From: Candidatus Aminicenantota bacterium
Lineage (GTDB): Bacteria > Acidobacteriota > Aminicenantia > Aminicenantales > Aminicenantaceae
DNA: 9,218 bases
Direction: 5' to 3'
NCBI GenBank assembly: GCA_030607635.1
Contig: JAUWJP010000047.1
Location: 1 to 9,218 of the forward strand
A program made the position numbers and the translations under genes. Positions 1 through 6,409 of the stretch are shown one piece after another (within the stretch, counting starts at the first letter, position 1; every line of letters starts with the position of its first letter). Under the pieces are notes generated by a model. That model was not told the origin of the DNA and made no database searches. It saw nothing but the letters and a program-made list of their open reading frames with translations.

Positions 1-182
1 GGATGGACAGGAATCTCAAAGAAGAAATGGAGCCAATCCTTCGTGAAATAGGTAAACAAGAAGGGATAGAAAATTTTTACGATATGATCGCTGACGAGAC
101 AGTGGCCGTAACAGAAGAGGAAGTTCTTGAATATATTACTAAAATGAATGATGCAGCGCTTTCCATGCCGCCTCTATTTTAG
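1..182 (+). CDS. acsB: Acetyl-CoA synthase (CODH/ACS complex), C-terminal end only
   Basis: The reading frame is open from the left edge to TAG at 180-182 and encodes the last 59 or so residues of a larger protein. The visible tail contains FYDMIADETVAVTEEE and ends in ALSMPPLF. This resembles the end of bacterial acetyl-CoA synthase, which typically closes with an acidic helix followed by a short Ala-Leu-x-Met-x-Pro-like tail. The enzyme joins CO, the methyl group of CFeSP and CoA into acetyl-CoA at its nickel-iron A-cluster. The A-cluster cysteines lie upstream in the family and fall outside the window, so catalytic competence cannot be judged here. The next gene starts 13 nt downstream and the following genes encode CooC, both CFeSP subunits and RACo, which is the usual acs neighbourhood. 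The identification rests on the tail similarity plus this context. Confidence 0.85.
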   Translation, partial: MDRNLKEEMEPILREIGKQEGIENFYDMIADETVAVTEEEVLEYITKMNDAALSMPPLF

Positions 183-195
183 GCTTTAGAAGACC

Positions 196-972
196 ATGAA
201 AACGATAGCCATTTCTGGAAAAGGTGGTACCGGCAAATCCACTTTTGCGGCTTTAATCATACGCTGGCTGAGTGAACATGTATCTCAATCGATTCTTGCT
301 GTAGATGCTGATTCAAATGTTAATCTAAACGATTTACTCGGGATCAAACTCAAAGAAACTGTTGGCACCATCAGGGAAGAAATGAAAACTAAGATCAGTA
401 ACATTCCGGGAGGAATGACGAAGCAGCAATTCCTCGAATATAAAATTCATTCCAGTCTTGCTGAAACACCGTCCTTTGATCTCATCGCCATGGGACGCCC
501 TGAGGGACCTGGATGTTATTGTTATGCCAACAATTTATTGCGGGATATTTTAAAGACCTTAGGCGAGAATTATAATTTTGTGGTAATCGATAATGAAGCA
601 GGGATGGAACACCTGAGCCGTCGGACTGCGCAGAATATTGACATCTTGCTTATTGTATCCGATCCTTCTGTCAGGGGGATTCAGGCTGCAGGAAAAATTA
701 GCCGGCTGCTTAAAGAGCTTGAAACCAGAGTAAAAGAAAAGTATTTAATCCTAAACAGAGTGAAAAATTCCATAACCTTGCCAGTAAAAAAGGTAATCGA
801 AGAGGAAGCATTAGAACTTCTCCATTCGATTCCTGAAGATGAAAAACTGCTAAAAATGGATCAAGACGGAAATCCGATTTGGAAAATCAGGCCAGAATCA
901 TCAGTCTATCAGGAAGTTGATAAACTCATGAAAAAATTGAATTATGAAAAAACAAGAGAGGCCAAACCGTGA
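196..972 (+). CDS. cooC: CooC-family nickel-insertion ATPase for CODH/ACS
   Basis: This is a 258-residue P-loop ATPase of the MinD/SIMIBI class. A deviant Walker A motif GKGGTGKST lies at residues 8-16, with the signature lysine at K9. A switch I aspartate sits in DADSN (37-41) and a Walker B/switch II in VVIDNEAG (129-136). The CYC pair C107/C109 in GPGCYCYANNLL is the hallmark of CooC: in the characterised family member, the paired cysteines of two monomers bind a metal at the dimer interface. The protein is cytoplasmic and is expected to use ATP to load nickel into the CO dehydrogenase C-cluster or the ACS A-cluster. Its place directly after acsB fits the AcsF/CooC3 subgroup, which acts on ACS, but sequence alone does not separate that role from CODH maturation. 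The ATG at 196 gives a start right at the conserved beta strand before the P-loop. The stop overlaps the acsD start, so translational coupling is likely. Confidence 0.92.
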   Translation: MKTIAISGKGGTGKSTFAALIIRWLSEHVSQSILAVDADSNVNLNDLLGIKLKETVGTIREEMKTKISNIPGGMTKQQFLEYKIHSSLAETPSFDLIAMGRPEGPGCYCYANNLLRDILKTLGENYNFVVIDNEAGMEHLSRRTAQNIDILLIVSDPSVRGIQAAGKISRLLKELETRVKEKYLILNRVKNSITLPVKKVIEEEALELLHSIPEDEKLLKMDQDGNPIWKIRPESSVYQEVDKLMKKLNYEKTREAKP

Positions 973-1946
973 ATTTTGAGATTCCTAAAGAAACGAATCC
1001 CGGAAAAATTGTTGAAGTGACAATCGGGGCAACTGCAAAACAAGGAGGCACACGTTCTCATACAATCACTATTGGCGGAAGCACAGCCCTTCCCTTTCAT
1101 TTTTTTGAAGGCGAACACCCTCATCAGCCAGTCATAGCTATGGAAGTCTTCGATAAGGTGCCGGCTAAATACCCAGCTTCCTTGATGGACTATTACCGGG
1201 ATGTCATCGACAAGCCTGCAGATATGGCGAAGAAGTGTGTTGAGGAATATGGAGCAGAACTCATCAGTGTGCGCCTCGAGGGAACCCATCCGGAAAAAGG
1301 AAACAAAAGTGCAGAGGAAGCGGCAGAGATAGTTAAACAAGTACTCGAAAGTGTAAGTATACCGATCATCATCACCGGACATAGCCATTTTGAGAAAATC
1401 AATGAAGTCATGAAAAAAGTCTGCGAAGTCACAGAAGGAGAGAATTGCCTGATAAATTATGTTGAAACGGACAATTATAAAACTATAGCAGCTGCTTGTA
1501 TTGCCTATAATCATACGCTCGTGGCTCAAACACCCATAGATGTTAATCTCGCCAAACAACTGAATATTCTCTTAACAGACATGAACTTCCCTGCAGAGAA
1601 AATTGTTGTGGATCCTTTAACAGGAACATTGGGATACGGTCTTGAATACACCTATTCTATAATGGAAAGAATCCTCAACGACGGTTTGGGCGGTGATAAA
1701 ATGCTTGCATTTCCGATGCTCATTAATCCAGGCTATGAAAGTTCAAAAGTAAAAGAGGCTAGAGTTTCCAGAGAAGATTACCCTGAGTGGGGCGATCAAG
1801 AATTACGGGGTGCATACTGGGAAATCGCTACTTCCGTAAGCTTATTAGCTGCTGGAGCAGAATTACTCATTATGTATCATCCCAAGGCAGTAGAAGTTGT
1901 AAAAAAGAATATTAGCGAAATGTTTGACTTAAAAAATGGAGATTAA
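969..1946 (+). CDS. acsD: Corrinoid iron-sulfur protein, small subunit (CFeSP beta)
   Basis: This 325-residue protein is about the usual length for bacterial AcsD. It begins with the family's typical N-terminus, a short lead, then EVTIGATAKQGGTRSHTI and GGSTALPFHFFEG. It continues as a TIM barrel with EVFDKVPAKYP, RLEGTHPE (about residues 103-110), NYVETDNYK, VVDPLTGTLGYGLEYTYS and FPMLINPGYESSK. The small subunit carries no Fe-S motif; it pairs with AcsC and helps hold the cobalamin that shuttles the methyl group from methyl-H4folate to acetyl-CoA synthase. It acts in the cytoplasm. Translation starts at a GTG that overlaps the TGA of cooC (GTGA, 969-972). A purine-rich GAGAGG at 956-961, 7 nt upstream, can serve as ribosome binding site. 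AcsC follows after 2 nt, consistent with equal production of the two subunits. Nothing looks damaged. Confidence 0.95.
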   Translation: MNFEIPKETNPGKIVEVTIGATAKQGGTRSHTITIGGSTALPFHFFEGEHPHQPVIAMEVFDKVPAKYPASLMDYYRDVIDKPADMAKKCVEEYGAELISVRLEGTHPEKGNKSAEEAAEIVKQVLESVSIPIIITGHSHFEKINEVMKKVCEVTEGENCLINYVETDNYKTIAAACIAYNHTLVAQTPIDVNLAKQLNILLTDMNFPAEKIVVDPLTGTLGYGLEYTYSIMERILNDGLGGDKMLAFPMLINPGYESSKVKEARVSREDYPEWGDQELRGAYWEIATSVSLLAAGAELLIMYHPKAVEVVKKNISEMFDLKNGD

Positions 1947-1948
1947 GC

Positions 1949-3286
1949 ATGCCGTTATCCGGCTTAGACATATTTAAACTATTACCCAAAACCAACTGTG
2001 GAGACTGTGGGGTTCCAACCTGTATGGCCTTTGCCATGAAACTGGCCCAAAAAAAAGCCGAATTAAGCGAATGTCCCCATGCTTCTGAAGAAGCTAAAGA
2101 AACTTTGGGTGCCGCGAGTGAGCCGCCCATTCGATTGGTAAGAATAGGAGGAGCACACGCCTTAGAGATAGGAAATGAAACGGTCATGTTTCGCCACGAG
2201 AAAACCTTCTTTCATCAAACAGGAATTGCTCTTCAACTAAGAACCTCTGAGAATAAGGAACAACTTCTTTCCAAAATAAAGGAGATTGAGAACTACAAAG
2301 TCGAGCGAGTTGGTGAAGAACTCAAAACCGACCTCTTTTTTATATCTCATAACTCAGAAGAGAAGGATGTTTTTCTTAAGATTCTCCAACTGGTTAAAGA
2401 AAATTCGACAAAAGGAATCATACTGGATTGTCCTGATAAAGAGGTCTTAAAAGCAGGTTTAGACTGGTTAAGAGATGAACAGCCTGCAATCTTTATGCAA
2501 GAAGAAGCTACAGATAAAGATATCGAGCTGGCAAAAAATCACAACGCCAGTCTTGTATTGACAGCTCATTCTTTTGATGAGCTGGCCCGTCAATCAGAAA
2601 AGGCAAAGGAAGCTGGAGTGAATGATCTCATCCTGAATCTGGCTTCCAAGGATGCGGGTCTTCAGTTGCAGAACAACACAATTATGAGACGAAGTGCGTT
2701 GAAGAAAAATTTTAAACCTTTTGGATACCCTCTTTTTGCCTTTATTCAAGCCAAGAATGAATTTGATTTTCTGGCAAAAGCCTCTTTATTCCTCTGCAAA
2801 TATGATTCTATCATTGTTTTACCTCAGTTTGACGAGGCAATGCTCTATACTTTGTTTACTCTTCGGCAAAACATCTACACCGATCCCCAAAAACCAATTC
2901 AGGTTGATCCTAAAGTATATCCAATAGGCGAACCAACGCCAGAATCTCCCATTTTTGTTACCACCAATTTCTCTTTGACTTACTTTATTGTTTCAGGGGA
3001 AATTGAAAATTCAGGGATTTCCGCCCATCTTGTCGTCTGCGACACAGAAGGTCAATCTGTCCTTACAGCTTGGGCTGCCGAAAAATTTGTCGGAGAAAAG
3101 ATTGCAAAATTCATTAAAGATATCAAGCTGGAACAGCAGGTTAAGACCAGAAAACTCATAATCCCCGGGTTTGTGTCTCAAATAAGCGGCGATTTAGAAG
3201 AAAACCTCCCTGGCTGGGAAGTCATTGTGGCCTGTCAGGAAGCATCGGATATCCCCTCCTTTGTGAAGAATGTCAAATTAACATAA
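1949..3286 (+). CDS. acsC: Corrinoid iron-sulfur protein, large subunit (CFeSP gamma)
   Basis: This 445-residue protein is the expected size for bacterial AcsC. The N-terminal [4Fe-4S] domain shows C17, C20, C25 and C42 (CX2CX4CX16C) within NCGDCGVPTC...ECPH. This low-potential cluster passes electrons for reductive activation of the cobalt. A TIM-barrel region follows at roughly residues 60-320, including LKKNFKPFGYPLFAF near 251-265. The C-terminal cobalamin-binding domain spans about 325-445, with TTNFSLTYF and VVCDTEGQSVLTAWAAEKF, both typical of the family. With AcsD it forms the methyl carrier between the methyl and carbonyl branches. The ATG at 1949 has GGAG at 1938-1941 at good spacing, inside the end of acsD. 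The gene lies 2 nt after acsD and 12 nt before the RACo gene. All four cluster ligands are present, so the protein is probably functional. Confidence 0.96.
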   Translation: MPLSGLDIFKLLPKTNCGDCGVPTCMAFAMKLAQKKAELSECPHASEEAKETLGAASEPPIRLVRIGGAHALEIGNETVMFRHEKTFFHQTGIALQLRTSENKEQLLSKIKEIENYKVERVGEELKTDLFFISHNSEEKDVFLKILQLVKENSTKGIILDCPDKEVLKAGLDWLRDEQPAIFMQEEATDKDIELAKNHNASLVLTAHSFDELARQSEKAKEAGVNDLILNLASKDAGLQLQNNTIMRRSALKKNFKPFGYPLFAFIQAKNEFDFLAKASLFLCKYDSIIVLPQFDEAMLYTLFTLRQNIYTDPQKPIQVDPKVYPIGEPTPESPIFVTTNFSLTYFIVSGEIENSGISAHLVVCDTEGQSVLTAWAAEKFVGEKIAKFIKDIKLEQQVKTRKLIIPGFVSQISGDLEENLPGWEVIVACQEASDIPSFVKNVKLT

Positions 3287-3298
3287 ATAGCAAAGCTC

Positions 3299-5203
3299 GT
3301 GAACAAAAAGTATAAGGTTAAATTTTTCCCTTTTGAGAGCACTGTCAGTGTTTCTTCAGGCACAAGTATTCTCGATGCGGCAAAAAAAGCTAACCTACCC
3401 CTAAAAGCGACTTGTGGTGCAAAAGGGACATGCGGTGATTGCGTAATTCGGGTCTTAAGCGGAACTTATCAAAGCAAGCACTCAGCAGCTCTCTCTGAAG
3501 AGCTTATCAGACAAGGATATGCTTTAGCCTGTCAGACAGAAGTCAATGATAATCTTACCATCCAGTTGCCGCAGTTCCAGGAGCTCTCGATTAAAATTGT
3601 TTCTGGTTCTGAATTTTTTGAGGAACATAAAAATAACATATCTGGCATTTATGAAATAAATCCTGTTGTGAAAAGTATTAGCTTACGAGTCCCTCCGCCT
3701 ACTCTGGAAGATAGTTACAGCGATTTAAAAAGGCTTGAACGCGAATTTAGAAAAAAGCTCTCCACAGAAGATTTGAATTGTGAATATTCGGTTTTGAGAA
3801 AATTAGCTCATGTTGTCCGGGAAGAAAAGGGAGAAATCACAATCGTTGTATTCAGATCTGGCCAAAGCTGGACTATAATTGATGTTAAGGAAGCTAAGGC
3901 GGCAAAAAACATCTATGGTCTGGCCTGCGATATTGGAACAACTACAGTCGTTCTCTATTTAGTCGAGCTTACAAGCGGCAAAATCTTAAGCACAGCTTCC
4001 AGTTACAATCAACAGTTAAAATGTGGTGAAGATATTATCTCCAGAATCAATTATGCCCAGAAACCTGACCGGCTTCAAGAACTTCACAACCTTATCGTCA
4101 TGACAGTTAATAATCTTATCGATAAGGCAACTCGATCTGCCAAAATTTCAACGGCAGATATATATTCCGCCTCTGTATCTGGAAATACTACAATGATTCA
4201 TCTCTTTTTGAATCTTGAACCTCGATACATTCGGGAAGAACCCTATGTGCCTACCTTCAATCAGGTGCCGATAATTCTTTCTCGAGATCTGGGATTGAAA
4301 ATGAACTATGAAGGAAGAATCTACTGCGGCCCAGCAGTGGGAAGCTATGTCGGAAGCGACATAACAGCAGGATTACTCTGCACGCCTCTTGTTCGTGATT
4401 CCAAAAAGATCTCCTTATTTATTGATGCAGGCACAAACGGTGAATTGGTTGTCGGAAACAGTGATTGGCTTATGACTTGTGCCTGCTCTGCTGGCCCTGC
4501 TTTTGAAGGCAGCGGAACGAAGTGCGGGATGCCGGCTACAGAAGGGGCTATCGAACAGTTAATAATAGAGAACAATGGTGAGCTGGAATATAAAGTCATT
4601 AATGGCAGCAAGCCCAAAGGTTTGTGCGGCTCAGGGCTGGTTGACCTTTTAGCAGAATTATTCATCCATGGTTATATAGATCGCCATGGAAAATTCAATG
4701 TGGAGAAAGCCAAAGATAGACTTGTCGAAGACGAAACCGGGATAGGATTTCTTATAGAAAAGGGAAACAATTCTTACTGGGGGAAAGATCTTATCATCAC
4801 TGAAAAGGATATTTCTAATCTTATACGAACCAAAGGAGCAGTGTTCTCTGCATGCTCATTGCTGCTGAAAAACGCAGGACTGACTTTTGATAAAATCGAC
4901 GCTTTTTATATTGCTGGTGGTTTCGGTCAGCATTTAAACATCGAAAATTCCATCCGCATTGGTCTTCTGCCAGATCTCGAGCGAAATAAATTTCATTATA
5001 TCGGGAATAGCTCTCTTCTCGGGGCCTATCTTATTCTTCTTTCTGATAAGAACAGAGAAATGGTCAACGAAATTTCAAAAAAAATGACCTACATTGAATT
5101 GAATACTGAACCAAGCTACATGAACGAATATACCGGGGCATTATTTTTGCCTCATACAGAGATGGAGCTTTTTCCATCAGTAAAACAAATACTCAATTCC
5201 TGA
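3299..5203 (+). CDS. acsV: RACo: ATP-dependent reductive activator of CFeSP
   Basis: This 634-residue protein matches the size and layout of the reductive activator of corrinoid proteins (RACo, AcsV, 'orf7' of acetogen acs clusters). The N-terminal [2Fe-2S] ferredoxin domain (about 1-95) has C39, C45, C48 and C78 (CX5CX2CX29C). A linker/middle domain follows. The C-terminal ASKHA-type ATPase domain (about 205-634) shows a phosphate-1 loop DIGTTT at 211-216, a conserved SGNTTMIHL near 294-302, DAGTNGE at 376-382, GLCGSGLVDLL near 441-451 and AGGFG at 539-543. The protein couples ATP hydrolysis to one-electron reduction of inactive Co(II) CFeSP to Co(I), so its substrate is the product of the two genes just upstream. 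Translation appears to start at GTG 3299: the residues after it fit the start of the ferredoxin domain and no better codon lies nearby. I see no clear Shine-Dalgarno before it, so expression may depend on coupling to acsC. Confidence 0.94.
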   Translation: MNKKYKVKFFPFESTVSVSSGTSILDAAKKANLPLKATCGAKGTCGDCVIRVLSGTYQSKHSAALSEELIRQGYALACQTEVNDNLTIQLPQFQELSIKIVSGSEFFEEHKNNISGIYEINPVVKSISLRVPPPTLEDSYSDLKRLEREFRKKLSTEDLNCEYSVLRKLAHVVREEKGEITIVVFRSGQSWTIIDVKEAKAAKNIYGLACDIGTTTVVLYLVELTSGKILSTASSYNQQLKCGEDIISRINYAQKPDRLQELHNLIVMTVNNLIDKATRSAKISTADIYSASVSGNTTMIHLFLNLEPRYIREEPYVPTFNQVPIILSRDLGLKMNYEGRIYCGPAVGSYVGSDITAGLLCTPLVRDSKKISLFIDAGTNGELVVGNSDWLMTCACSAGPAFEGSGTKCGMPATEGAIEQLIIENNGELEYKVINGSKPKGLCGSGLVDLLAELFIHGYIDRHGKFNVEKAKDRLVEDETGIGFLIEKGNNSYWGKDLIITEKDISNLIRTKGAVFSACSLLLKNAGLTFDKIDAFYIAGGFGQHLNIENSIRIGLLPDLERNKFHYIGNSSLLGAYLILLSDKNREMVNEISKKMTYIELNTEPSYMNEYTGALFLPHTEMELFPSVKQILNS

Positions 5204-5215
5204 TTAAGGTTAATT

Positions 5216-5244
5216 TTGTCAGATAACATGAAGCCAAATATATT
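5216..5244 (+). promoter_or_regulatory. Candidate sigma70-type promoter before the homocysteine methyltransferase
   Basis: In the 62-nt gap after acsV, TTGTCA (5216-5221) and TATATT (5239-5244) are separated by exactly 17 nt. Each hexamer matches the consensus at five of six positions. Transcription would begin near 5251, leaving a leader of about 15 nt that just includes the Shine-Dalgarno. The methyltransferase could therefore be expressed apart from the acs operon as well as by read-through, since no terminator is seen after acsV. The region is AT-rich, so chance matches are possible and the promoter is unproven. Confidence 0.45.
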
Positions 5245-5252
5245 TATTTATT

Positions 5253-5260
5253 AAGGAGGA
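5253..5260 (+). promoter_or_regulatory. Strong Shine-Dalgarno that fixes the methyltransferase start
   Basis: AAGGAGGA lies 5 nt before ATG 5266. It is the strongest ribosome binding site in the window and contrasts with the weak or absent sites before cooC and acsV. It supports independent translation of this gene and fixes its start codon. Confidence 0.8.
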
Positions 5261-5265
5261 ATAGA

Positions 5266-6150
5266 ATGAATGCATCTATTTTCGATTTAATTAGAGAGCG
5301 AACTGTTCTCCTTGATGGCGGCATGGGAACAGAACTCATAAGTCATGGTTTTCCTCAAGGAGCATGCCCTGAATCCTGGAATGTAGAAAAGCCGGATATA
5401 GTCAAAAAAATCCATAAAAGCTATTTCGATGCTGGTTCTGATGTTGTTCTCACCAACAGTTTTGGAGGAAGCAAAATTAAGCTTTCGTCTCATGGTTTAG
5501 AAAAAAGATGTTATGAATTGAATCTTGCTGCGGCTACTATTGCCAATGAAACTAAACCAGAAGGAAAATTTGTTGCTGGAAGCATGGGCCCCACAGGAAA
5601 ATTCCTTCAGCCGCAGGGGGAGTTCACAGAAGAAGAATTTGAAGAAGCCTATGCTGAGCAGGCTAAAGGCTTGGCTGAGGGAAAAGTAGATTTTTTATTG
5701 ATAGAGACTCAGTACGATTTAAAAGAAGCGCTTTGCGCTCTGAGAGGATCAAGAAAGTCCTCTGATTTGCCGATTTTTGTGACTATGACCTTCAACCTTC
5801 ATCCAAGAGGCTTCTTTACCCTGATGGGTAACAGTACCGCCCAATGCATTGAAGAACTGGAAAAAGAGGATGTTCCTGTCCTCGGAACAAATTGCACTTT
5901 AAACAGCGCTGAAATGGCTGATTTGATTAAGGTCATGCGAGAAAAAACCACTCTCCCCCTCCTTGCTCAAGCGAATGCCGGGAAGCCTTCTCTCTCTGCA
6001 GAAGGTGAGGTGTCTTATTCGCAAGGACTGGAAGATTATGTTCGCTATATTCCCCAGATGATAGATAACGGTGCCAATCTCATCGGAGGATGCTGCGGCA
6101 CAAACCCTGGCTACATAAAGAAAATGGCAGCATTAATAAAAAAGACTTGA
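5266..6150 (+). CDS. Single-domain homocysteine S-methyltransferase (MetH N-terminal type)
   Basis: This 294-residue protein consists of one homocysteine-binding (Pfam Hcy S-methyltransferase) TIM barrel. Near the N-terminus it shows LLDGGMGTEL (15-24) and TNSFGGSK (63-70), then AGSMGPTGKFLQP (104-116) and LIETQYDL (145-152). The three zinc ligands are present: C210 in GTNC and C276/C277 in GGCCGTNP. Their spacing closely matches the N-terminal module of cobalamin-dependent methionine synthase. The domain activates homocysteine as a zinc thiolate and methylates it to methionine. It lacks the folate, cobalamin and reactivation domains of full MetH and the methylene-H4folate reductase domain of YitJ-type fusions. 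It must therefore receive the methyl group from a separate donor: a stand-alone corrinoid protein, S-methylmethionine or a betaine-like compound. Its position behind the CFeSP and RACo genes makes CFeSP or a related corrinoid a candidate donor, but that is inference. It may have its own promoter and has a strong ribosome binding site. Confidence 0.88.
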   Translation: MNASIFDLIRERTVLLDGGMGTELISHGFPQGACPESWNVEKPDIVKKIHKSYFDAGSDVVLTNSFGGSKIKLSSHGLEKRCYELNLAAATIANETKPEGKFVAGSMGPTGKFLQPQGEFTEEEFEEAYAEQAKGLAEGKVDFLLIETQYDLKEALCALRGSRKSSDLPIFVTMTFNLHPRGFFTLMGNSTAQCIEELEKEDVPVLGTNCTLNSAEMADLIKVMREKTTLPLLAQANAGKPSLSAEGEVSYSQGLEDYVRYIPQMIDNGANLIGGCCGTNPGYIKKMAALIKKT

Positions 6151-6168
6151 AGCCCTAAAAATAGGGCT
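6151..6168. terminator. Perfect hairpin between convergent transcription units, possible terminator
   Basis: AGCCCTA (6151-6157) and TAGGGCT (6162-6168) form a perfect 7-bp stem with an AAAA loop, starting at the base right after the TGA of the methyltransferase. On the + strand no U-tract follows. On the - strand the stem is followed, after about 6 nt, by a T-rich run (the complement of 6137-6145), so it better resembles a terminator for leftward transcription from the sulfatase-like gene. Its place between convergent genes suits termination in either direction. The imperfect U-tract keeps confidence moderate. Confidence 0.5.
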
Positions 6169-6182
6169 GATAAATGTAAAAA

Positions 6183-6308
6183 TTAGACTTTCTGCTTCTG
6201 AGTTGCCAGTCCTCTAATAATCGCTCTTCCATCAAGCACAAAAGCCTGCCCAGTGATAAATTTTACATCTCGACAAATAAAAGAGGAAAAGCATCGTGCT
6301 ATAGAGCT
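6183..6308 (-). pseudogene. C-terminal remnant of a short-chain dehydrogenase/reductase
   Basis: On the - strand this stretch reads IARCFSSFICRDVKFITGQAF-type sequence followed by VLDGRAII and ends at TAA (6183-6185). That is the pattern at the end of FabG-like short-chain dehydrogenases: helix, Phe-Ile-Thr-Gly-Gln, then Val-Asp-Gly-Gly, here VLDGR. Only about 40 residues resemble the family. No Rossmann-fold GxxxGxG and no YxxxK catalytic motif can exist, because the sulfatase-like gene ends about 100 nt upstream. The frame stays open to an ATG at 6380, but the extra ~24 residues do not look like the family. I read this as a leftover C-terminal stub of a deleted gene. The alternative is a chance resemblance or a 65-residue protein of unknown role; no ribosome binding site supports the latter clearly. 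Confidence 0.5.
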
Positions 6309-6326
6309 CTGTCTTGCCAAGTTATA

Positions 6327-6340
6327 GCAGGCAATCCTGC
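6327..6340. repeat. Small perfect inverted repeat next to the dehydrogenase remnant
   Basis: GCAGG (6327-6331) and CCTGC (6336-6340) pair perfectly around a CAAT loop. The flanking - strand text (CATCTCGAAGAGCGCAGGATT) has the look of the short interspersed 'GTCATTGCGAGGAGCG'-like repeats seen in many bacterial intergenic regions, but only one copy is present, so repeat status cannot be shown. With no T-run beside it, it is not a standard terminator. Confidence 0.35.
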
Positions 6341-6409
6341 GCTCTTCGAGATGACAAACGTAATTGGAAATAAATCTCACTTTATCACGTATCTTGGGAG
6401 CAAAGCTTA

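Noticed and set aside
942..1559. 205-codon open frame on the - strand
   Set aside because: It lies opposite the well-identified acsD, has a Cys/Phe-rich low-complexity composition with no recognisable family, and is a shadow of acsD codons.
4345..4665. 106-codon open frame on the - strand
   Set aside because: It is antisense to the conserved ATPase core of acsV, with no family resemblance and no ribosome binding site of note.
5204..5265. Possible cobalamin or SAM riboswitch before the methyltransferase
   Set aside because: The gap is only 62 nt, too short for these riboswitches, and I see no conserved B12-box-like or SAM-type stems.
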